A DNA stretch of 64,000 nucleotides from Burkholderiales bacterium. Lineage in GTDB: Bacteria > Pseudomonadota > Gammaproteobacteria > Burkholderiales > Burkholderiaceae_C. The notes beneath the pieces are model-generated. The model saw nothing but the letters and a program-made list of their open reading frames with translations, made no database searches and was not told the origin of the DNA. The stretch covers positions 372,001 to 436,000 of the forward strand of contig JACRPO010000007.1 of the NCBI GenBank assembly GCA_016223165.1, read 5' to 3'. A program made the translations under genes and the position numbers. Of the stretch, positions 57,975-64,000 are shown one piece after another (position 1 is the first letter of the stretch; every line of letters begins with the position of its first letter).

Positions 57975-58571
57975 CTAGATGTGCAGCGCGGCGAGCGCCC
58001 CCAGCGCCACGCCGACGCCGCTGACGCCGAACACGCCCCATTGCAGCCACTTGCGGCGCGTGAGCAGCGCGATCGCGGCCAGGGCGATCGCGACCTGCAG
58101 CGCCGTCGTCGCCTGCGCCCAGCGGTGGTGCTGGTGCAGCTCGGTGTCCGAGCGATTGTCCCAGTCGGTCGCCTCGGCCTCCAGCTTGTCGGCCGCGAGC
58201 TTGATCTCGGCCTTCTCCTTCTTGTAGCGCTCGACCTCGTCCTTGAAGGCGGCGCGCCGGTCCTCGGGCACGAGGGCGAGCGCCAGCTCAGCGAGGTTCT
58301 GCTTGCTGCTCTTGGCCTGGTAGTAGTTCCACTGGTTCGAAGCCTCGGTCTTCTTGATGGCGGCGTTGTTCTTGAACAGGCCCGCGTTGGCCTGCGTGGC
58401 GCCGCCCATGTAGGAGAAGAGCGCGCCGATGGTGGCGAGGATGGCCGTGGCGACCGCGATGCTGCCGGCAAAGCCGTCCTTCTCGCCGTGCGCCGAGGCG
58501 TGGCCGCCGTGCGCGGCATGTTCGAGTTCGTGGTCGTGCGGGCCGTGCACATGGAAGCCGTGGCCGGACAT
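57975..58571 (-). CDS. DUF4337 membrane protein
   Basis: A 198-residue protein. The N-terminus is His-rich (HGFHVHGPHDHELEHAAHGGH), perhaps metal-binding. There is a membrane segment at about 36-56 (AVATAILATIGALFSYMGG), a charged helical middle (NQWNYYQAKSSKQNLAELAL, YKKEKAEIKLAADKLEAEA) and two C-terminal membrane helices. This is the DUF4337 layout, of unknown role. Divergent from mnmA with 92 bp between starts. Confidence 0.85.
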   Translation of the reverse strand: MSGHGFHVHGPHDHELEHAAHGGHASAHGEKDGFAGSIAVATAILATIGALFSYMGGATQANAGLFKNNAAIKKTEASNQWNYYQAKSSKQNLAELALALVPEDRRAAFKDEVERYKKEKAEIKLAADKLEAEATDWDNRSDTELHQHHRWAQATTALQVAIALAAIALLTRRKWLQWGVFGVSGVGVALGALAALHI

Positions 58572-58649
58572 GGAAGCATTTCTCCTGCGGTGTGGGGCGG
58601 TGAGGCCGGTGGGGGTGAGCCGGGTAAGGGCGGCGCGATTGTGGCGCCT

Positions 58650-58655
58650 CGATAA
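58650..58655 (+). promoter_or_regulatory. Candidate -10 element for mnmA
   Basis: GATAAT eight bases before the mnmA ATG would give an almost leaderless transcript. No -35 match is visible, so this is weak. Confidence 0.25.
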
Positions 58656-58663
58656 TCCACGCC

Positions 58664-59809
58664 ATGAAACCGGCGCCGCAGCGCATCGTGGTCGGGCTCT
58701 CGGGCGGCGTCGACTCCGCGGTCAGCGCCTGGCTGCTCAAGCGCGCCGGGCACGAGGTGGTCGGCCTCTTCATGAAGAACTGGGAGGACGACGACGACGA
58801 CGAGTACTGCTCGAGCAACGTCGACTTCGTCGACGCCGCCGCGGTGGCCGACGTCATCGGCATCGAGCTCGAGCATGTCAACTTCGCCGCCGACTACAAG
58901 GACCGCGTCTTCGCCGAGTTCCTGCGCGAGTACCGCGCCGGCCGCACGCCCAATCCCGACGTGCTGTGCAACGCCGAGATCAAGTTCAAGGCCTTCCTCG
59001 ACCATGCGCTGCGCCTGGGTGCCGCAAAGATCGCCACCGGCCACTACGCGCGCGTGCGCCAGGCCGAGGGCCGCGCCGGCGGCGCCTTCCAGCTCCTGAA
59101 GGGCCTCGACCCGGCCAAGGACCAGAGCTACTTCCTGCACCGCCTCACGCAGGCGCAACTGGCGCGCACGCTGTTCCCGGTGGGCGAGCTGAAGAAGACC
59201 GAGGTGCGCCGGCTGGCCGAGGAGATCGGCCTGCCCGTTGCTTCGAAGAAGGACAGCACCGGCATCTGCTTCATCGGCGAGCGGCCGTTCCGCGAGTTCC
59301 TCTCGCGCTACCTCAGCCACGAGCCCGGCCCGATGCTCGACGAGCGCGGCCGCGAGGTCGGCCGGCATGTGGGCCTGAGCTTCTACACGATCGGCCAGCG
59401 GCAGGGGCTGGGCATCGGCGGCGTGCGCGAAGGCGGTGGCGAGCACGCCCCCTGGTACGTGGCGGACAAGGACCTGAAGCGCAACGCGCTTGTCGTCGTG
59501 CAGGGCCACGACCACCCCTGGCTCCTGGCCGAGGCGCTCGAGGCCGCCGATGGCAGCTGGGTGGCGGGCGCCGCCCCGCCGCCGGGCGACTACGGCGTGA
59601 AGACGAGGTACCGGCAGGCCGACGCACCGGGCACGCTGCATGCAACGCCCGCGGGCTTCGCGCTCGGGTTCGACGCCGCGCACCGGCAATGGGCCGTGAC
59701 GCCGGGGCAGAGCGCCGTGCTGTACGACGACGAGGTGTGCCTCGGCGGCGGCGTCATCGAGAGCGCGACGGTGCCGGCGCGCGCGCGCCCGGTCTCGCTC
59801 GCCGGGTGA
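58664..59809 (+). CDS. mnmA: tRNA-specific 2-thiouridylase MnmA
   Basis: A 381-residue enzyme that thiolates U34 of tRNAs for Lys, Glu and Gln. The P-loop is [17 protein letters not shown]. The nucleophilic Cys lies in [21 protein letters not shown] and the persulfide Cys in [41 protein letters not shown] and the C-terminal beta domain ([15 protein letters not shown]) complete it. An acidic run of five Asp near residue 45 is a minor expansion. Confidence 0.97.
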   Translation: MKPAPQRIVVGLSGGVDSAVSAWLLKRAGHEVVGLFMKNWEDDDDDEYCSSNVDFVDAAAVADVIGIELEHVNFAADYKDRVFAEFLREYRAGRTPNPDVLCNAEIKFKAFLDHALRLGAAKIATGHYARVRQAEGRAGGAFQLLKGLDPAKDQSYFLHRLTQAQLARTLFPVGELKKTEVRRLAEEIGLPVASKKDSTGICFIGERPFREFLSRYLSHEPGPMLDERGREVGRHVGLSFYTIGQRQGLGIGGVREGGGEHAPWYVADKDLKRNALVVVQGHDHPWLLAEALEAADGSWVAGAAPPPGDYGVKTRYRQADAPGTLHATPAGFALGFDAAHRQWAVTPGQSAVLYDDEVCLGGGVIESATVPARARPVSLAG

Positions 59810-59894
59810 CTGCGTCGCCGCGCCACCGAAACCCGGCGCCTGACCGCGCCGCGGCGCGCTTCTGGTTTGCCCGCCCCGGCGGCGGCGCCACGCG

Positions 59895-60173
59895 GTGGCA
59901 GAGTCCCGCCACCCCCTTCCGAAGAGATCGCCCGAGTTGCGCGCGCCCGCCGAAGACTACCGGCCGCTGACCCGGCGTCGCCGCCTCCTCGTCGTGGCGC
60001 TGGCGGTGGCCACGGCCGTCGCGGTGGTGGCGACGCTGCTCGATCCGCCCGGCGGCGTGCAGCGCAAGCGCCCGGCAGCGAGCGCACCCGCCGACTGCGC
60101 GCCGGGCAAGACCGACGCCTGCGTGGGCGGCAAGGCCGAAGTCCTGGCCCCGCAGCGGGCCGCCAGCCGTTGA
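59895..60173 (+). CDS. Small single-span membrane protein, hypothetical
   Basis: A 92-residue protein with GTG start, a basic N-terminus (PLTRRRR), one hydrophobic helix (about 30-48) and a tail with two Cys (DCAPGKTDACVGGKAEVL). The topology suggests anchoring with the tail in the periplasm. I do not recognise a family. It lies between mnmA and the CoA-transferase gene on the same strand. Confidence 0.5.
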   Translation: MAESRHPLPKRSPELRAPAEDYRPLTRRRRLLVVALAVATAVAVVATLLDPPGGVQRKRPAASAPADCAPGKTDACVGGKAEVLAPQRAASR

Positions 60174-60219
60174 ACGGGCCCCTGGTGCGTGCGGCCCGGC
60201 GAGACATGGAGACCGCGTC

Positions 60220-61428
60220 ATGGAGCCCACCCCACAAGCGCTGCAAGGCCTGCGCGTGCTCGAGCTCGGCCAGCTCATCGCCGGCCCCTTCGCGGGCAAG
60301 ACGCTCGCCGACTTCGGCGCCGACGTCGTCAAGATCGAGCCGGTGCAAGGCGGCGACCCGCTGCGCACCTGGCGCCTGCTGCGCGATGGCACCTCGGTGT
60401 GGTGGGAGGTCCAGTCGCGCAACAAGCGCAGCGTCGCGCTCGACCTGCGCACGGCCGAGGGCCAGGCCGCCGTGCGCGCGCTGGCCGCCGAGGCCGACGT
60501 GCTCATCGAGAACTTCAAGCCCGGCACGCTGGAGGGTTGGGGCCTCGGCTGGGAGGCGCTGCACGCGCTGAACCCGAAGCTCGTCATGCTGCGCATCTCC
60601 GGCTTCGGCCAGACCGGGCCGGACGCCGGCAAGCCCGGTTTCGGCGTGCTCGGCGAGGCGATGGGCGGGCTTCGCCACCTGACGGCCGAGCCCGGCCGCG
60701 TGCCGGTGCGCGTGGGCGTGAGCCTCGGCGACACGCTGGCGGCGCTGCACGGCGTGATCGGCGTGCTGCTGGCGCTGCGGCACCGCGAGGTGAGCGGCGG
60801 CGAAGGGCAGATGATCGACGTCGCGCTCTACGAGAGCGTGTTCAACGTCATGGAGAGCCTGCTGCCCGAGTACGACGCCTTCGGCGCGGTGCGCGGCCCC
60901 GCCGGCAGCGCGCTGCCGGGCATCGCGCCGAGCAACGCCTATGCCTGCGACGACGGCGCCTACGTGCTGGTGGCGGGCAACGGCGACGGCATCTTCCGCC
61001 GCCTGATGGGCGCGATCGGCCGTGCCGACCTGGCATCGGACCCGGACCTGGCGCGCAACGACGGCCGCGTCGCACACGTGGCGGAGATCGACGCCGCCAT
61101 CGGCGCGTGGACGGCCGCCCGGCCGATCGACGAGGTGATCCGCGGCCTCGAAGCCGCCGCGGTGCCGGTGGGCCGCATCTACACCGTGGCCGACATCGCG
61201 CGCGACCCGCAGTACCTGGCGCGCGGGATGATCGTGCAGACCGCCGATGCCGACGGACGGCCGCTCAAGGTGCCGGGCATCGTGCCCAAGCTCAGCGCCA
61301 CGCCTGGGCGGCTGCGCCTGCCGGCGCCGCGGCTGGGGCAGCACAACGCCAGCGTGCTCGGCCACGCGGGGTGGCCGGTGCTTGGCGCTTCGTCGGGCGA
61401 GGCGGCCAACGACGACAGCGCGGCGTGA
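60220..61428 (+). CDS. CaiB/BaiF class III CoA-transferase (second)
   Basis: A 402-residue family III CoA-transferase: LQGLRVLELGQLIAGPFAGKTLADFGADVVKIE, NKRSVALDLRTAEGQ and LRISGFGQTGPDAGKPGFG. The expected catalytic Asp region and the GVSLGDTLAALHGVIG block are visible. It is only about as similar to the copy at 4699 as family members usually are. It stands alone, about 40 kb from the catabolic cluster, with no GCCAATC-N16-CATTG site upstream, so I would not assign it to that pathway. Confidence 0.9.
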   Translation: MEPTPQALQGLRVLELGQLIAGPFAGKTLADFGADVVKIEPVQGGDPLRTWRLLRDGTSVWWEVQSRNKRSVALDLRTAEGQAAVRALAAEADVLIENFKPGTLEGWGLGWEALHALNPKLVMLRISGFGQTGPDAGKPGFGVLGEAMGGLRHLTAEPGRVPVRVGVSLGDTLAALHGVIGVLLALRHREVSGGEGQMIDVALYESVFNVMESLLPEYDAFGAVRGPAGSALPGIAPSNAYACDDGAYVLVAGNGDGIFRRLMGAIGRADLASDPDLARNDGRVAHVAEIDAAIGAWTAARPIDEVIRGLEAAAVPVGRIYTVADIARDPQYLARGMIVQTADADGRPLKVPGIVPKLSATPGRLRLPAPRLGQHNASVLGHAGWPVLGASSGEAANDDSAA

Positions 61429-61514
61429 TGCGGCCCGAACCCGCAAGGGCTTAGGGCTGAGGGCTGATGTTCATGCGCTGAGGCGCTGAGCGGATGCCGG
61501 CCGAGAGCGCCCAG

Positions 61515-61549
61515 GTCCCTGGCTCCCTGGCTCCCTGGCTCCCTGGCCC
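61515..61549 (+). repeat. 8-bp tandem repeat CTCCCTGG
   Basis: Four to five contiguous copies of CTCCCTGG lie between two convergent genes. No gene is present in 61429-61563. Confidence 0.85.
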
Positions 61550-61563
61550 CCGAACAGCCCTCC

Positions 61564-63664
61564 CTAGCAACCCGAATCGTCGGCGTCCGCGAACGCCACC
61601 GCGGGCACATCGGCGTCGCGCAGCGCCGCCCCCTCGGCCTGCAGGCGCGCCAGCGTGGCCGCATCGAGCGCCTGGCGCGCCAGCGCCAGCGCGCGCAGGG
61701 TCGCGGCGGTTTCGTTCTGCTCGCGGGCCTCGCCGCGCGCGGTGTAGAGGGCCTGCGAGTAGCCGGCGAGGCGGCAGGCCGCGCGCGGCCGCGCCTGCAG
61801 CGCGCACAGCAGCGCCAGGTACGCGGCGGCGCCATGTTGCAGGTCGAAGTCGGCCGCCTTCGCCCACGCCGCCTGCGCCACCGGGCGGGCGCGGGCCGCG
61901 TCGTCCTGCGCCAGCAGCGCGGCGAGCAGGTTGATGCGGGCGAAGGCCAGGTTGTACTCGTGGCGCGTGCCGACGAGCGACTCGACGAGCCCGGCCCCGA
62001 GCTGCGCGGCGGCGGCGGCGTCGCCGGCCGCGAGCTCGGCGTCGATCAGGTTGCCGGTGGCGATCGACGCTTGGCTGCCGCGTTCGCGGTCGAGCGCCAG
62101 CAGGCGGCGGCCGAGGCGCAAGGCGCCGGCGTGGTCATGCCCCATGCGTGCGAGCCATTGCGCCGCCTCCACGCCCCACAGCAGGCGCTGCGCCGGCCAG
62201 GCCCGGCCCTCGTTGCGCTCGATGCGCTGCGCTTCATCGAGCCGGGCGCGCGCCGCCACCAGATCGTCGGCCTGGGCGGCGGCGCTCGCGGCGCGGCAGA
62301 GTGCGTGGTAGAGGAGGAAACGATCGGGCTGCTCGGCATCGAGGCGGCGCGCGAGCGCGAGCGCCTGCAGGGCGGCGTGACGGCCGCGCGCCTTCTGCGT
62401 GTCGGCCAGTACGCAGCTCAGCTCGAACGAGCACCTGCAGGAGGAGCGCCAGCGTTGCGCTGCCGGCGACCACGCCCATGCGCCGGAAGACGGCCTGTTC
62501 CGGCGGCGCCAGCAGCGCGTGGCTCCATGCAAGTGCCGCACGCAGCGTGCGCTGGCGCTGCGGGGCCATGCGATCGCGCCCCTGCGTGAGCAGGGCGAAG
62601 CGGTCCTGCATCGAGGCCTGCAGGCGCGGCAGGCCGAGCGCGGGTGCGCGGGCTGCCGCCAGCTCGATCGCCAGCGGCAGGCCGTCGAGCGCGCGACAGA
62701 CGTCGATGGCGGCCGCGACATGGGGGTCGCTGATCTCGAAGTGCCGGTGCACGGCACGCGCCCGCTCGGCGAACAGGGCCACGGCGCCGAAGCGCAGCGC
62801 CTCGGCCGCGGGCAGCGGGCCCTCGGGTACGGCCAGCGGGCCGACGCGCAGCACCTGCTCGCCGGCCAGCCGCAGCGGTGCCTGGCTCGTGACCACCAGC
62901 CGCAGCCCCGGCGCTGCGTCGTGCAGGGCGCGCGCCAGCGCGGCGACGTCGGCCAGCAGGTGCTCGGCGTTGTCCAGCGCCAGCAGCATCGTCAGCGACG
63001 ACACCGCGCCCACCAGCGCGGCCAGCGCATCGCCGTGCCCGACATGCAGGCCGAGCGCAGCCGCCACGGTGCCCGGCAACGCCGCGGCGTCGCTCACGGT
63101 GGCCAGCTCGACCCAGCAGACGCCGTGGGCATAGAGTGCCAGGGCCTGCCTGGCGGCCAGCACATGCTGCGTGAGCAGCGACTTGCCGATGCCGCCGGCG
63201 CCGACCACCGTCACGAGGCGATGGTGTTCGATCAAGGCGCCGAGCGCGGCGAGTTCGTCGGCGCGGCCCAGCAGCGCCGGCGGTTCGCCCGGCAGGTTGG
63301 TGCGCAGCGCCGGTGCCGGCGGTGGCGCTGGCGATCCGGGCGGCGCGGCCACAGCCGCGGCCCCCGGCGACTCGAGGCGCGCCACGAAGCGGTAGCCGCG
63401 CCCGGGGATCGTGGCGATGACGTCCGTGCCCAGCAGCTTGCGCAGCGTGCTCATCTGCGCGGCGAGGTTGTTCTCCTGCACCACGAGGCCCGGCCAGACG
63501 AGGTCCATCAGCGTGCCCTTGTCGACGAGCCGGCCCGGCCGCTCGGCCAGCGCGTGCAGCAGGTCGAAGGCGCGCCCGCCGAGCGAGGCCTGCCCGTCGA
63601 CGAGCAGGCGCCGCTCGTGTGCCTGCAACTCGAAGCGCCCGAAACGCAGCGGCGAGGCGTTCAT
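61564..63664 (-). pseudogene. Winged-helix/ATPase/TPR regulator broken by deletion and frameshift
   Basis: The upstream part (63664 down to about 62440) reads well: an OmpR-type winged helix (FGRFELQAHERRLLVDG, VWPGLVVQENNLAAQMSTLRKLLG, IPGRGYRFVARL), then a P-loop ATPase (VVGAGGIGKSLLTQHVL, LALDNAEHLLADVAAL, LDGLPLAIELAAARAPALG). After VVAGSATLALLLQVL (about 62440) the frame turns into Arg-rich nonsense. The TPR tail continues in another frame from SFELSCVLADTQKARG (about 62430) to 61564. In related regulators roughly 150-250 residues lie between these points, so a deletion plus frameshift is likelier than a simple indel. It resembles the intact regulator at 39967 in its ATPase and TPR parts. 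Confidence 0.72.
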
Positions 63665-63707
63665 CGGATCCGGCCCGCCGAGGACCCGGCCTGCCTCCGT
63701 GTGGCGC

Positions 63708-64000
63708 CTAGACGTCGATGTTCGCCGCCCGGAGCGCGTTGCTCTCGATGAATTCGCGTCGCGGCTCGACCTCGTCGCCCATGAGCATCATGAACACCTT
63801 GTCGGCCTCGATGGCGTCTTCGATCTGCACCTTGAGGAGGCGGCGCACGGTCGGGTCCATCGTCGTCTCCCACAGCTGCCCGGGGTTCATCTCGCCCAGG
63901 CCCTTGTAGCGCTGGCGGCCGACGGCGCTCTCGGCCTGCTGCATCAGCCAGGCCATGGCGGCGCGGAAGTCGGCCACCTTCTGCTCCTTCATCTTCTCGC
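63708..64000 (-). CDS. gyrB: DNA gyrase subunit B, C-terminal fragment (runs off window)
   Basis: The last about 97 residues of GyrB, continuing past the right edge. [20 protein letters not shown] is the strongly conserved C-terminal block that contacts GyrA, followed by [20 protein letters not shown] and [17 protein letters not shown]. Gyrase introduces negative supercoils. In Burkholderiales gyrB usually follows dnaA and dnaN, so the replication origin is expected within a few kilobases to the right. Confidence 0.95.
   Translation of the reverse strand, partial: EKMKEQKVADFRAAMAWLMQQAESAVGRQRYKGLGEMNPGQLWETTMDPTVRRLLKVQIEDAIEADKVFMMLMGDEVEPRREFIESNALRAANIDV

Noticed and set aside
60220..61428. 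Second CoA-transferase as a remote member of the catabolic cluster
   Set aside because: There is no shared operator upstream, it is about 40 kb away and class III CoA-transferases are numerous in this group, so linkage is not supported.

Overview
The window is very GC-rich (roughly 70%), densely packed bacterial chromosome. Two Bug-type solute-binding proteins, orphan substrate-binding proteins, a SWIB/lysine-repeat protein, a ProQ homologue, a three-part proton-translocating transhydrogenase and the protein sequences in general point to a betaproteobacterium of the order Burkholderiales, perhaps the Rubrivivax/Methylibium/Leptothrix group (inference from gene content; no rRNA is present). 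No tRNA, rRNA, CRISPR, prophage or insertion sequence was seen. The right edge carries the C-terminus of GyrB, so the dnaA-dnaN-gyrB/oriC region probably lies just beyond it.

Layout. 1-3560: the end of penicillin-binding protein 1C, a small membrane protein, a SWIB-domain protein and an array of five terminator-like tandem repeats. 3717-21019: a large acyl-CoA catabolic cluster. Unit 1 is Bug protein, class III CoA-transferase and AraC regulator. Unit 2 is SCP-x-like thiolase, double MaoC hydratase, acyl-CoA dehydrogenase, acyl-CoA ligase, SDR, thiolase, acyl-CoA dehydrogenase, dienoyl-CoA-reductase-like SDR, second ligase and third acyl-CoA dehydrogenase, mostly joined by 1-4 bp overlaps. 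Unit 3 is hot-dog thioesterase, Bug protein and second thioesterase. In front of each unit I find the same unusual sequence, GCCAATC(C/G)-N16-CATTG(C/G)C, and I propose it as the operator of the cluster's AraC regulator. Together the genes encode uptake, activation and complete beta-oxidation of an unidentified carboxylic acid.

21092-31732: SGNH esterase, cupin, a CadC-like TPR regulator, then DNA-maintenance genes (uvrA with a repeated N-terminal extension, recQ, ssb), a CsoR/FrmR-type repressor and a CAP-domain lipoprotein. 31803-43068: an orphan family-5 binding protein, a streptogramin-lyase-like beta-propeller, ProQ, a NUDIX hydrolase, pntAA-pntAB-pntB and a large BTAD/ATPase/TPR regulator. 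43087-55341: two amidases, RsmE, a YidB-like protein behind a polypyrimidine tract, an AmpG-like permease, a TonB receptor, a class-A-beta-lactamase-fold protein and an LD-carboxypeptidase. 55496-64000: purC, an AstE/AspA-like deacylase, small conserved proteins, mnmA, a second CaiB-type CoA-transferase, a regulator gene that appears broken by an internal deletion and frameshift, and gyrB.

Two further themes stand out. A palindromic intergenic element of about 210-310 bp occurs twice in opposite orientation, each time between convergent genes. In-frame short tandem repeats have expanded linkers or termini of several otherwise ordinary proteins (PbpC, UvrA, ProQ, RsmE, an amidase).
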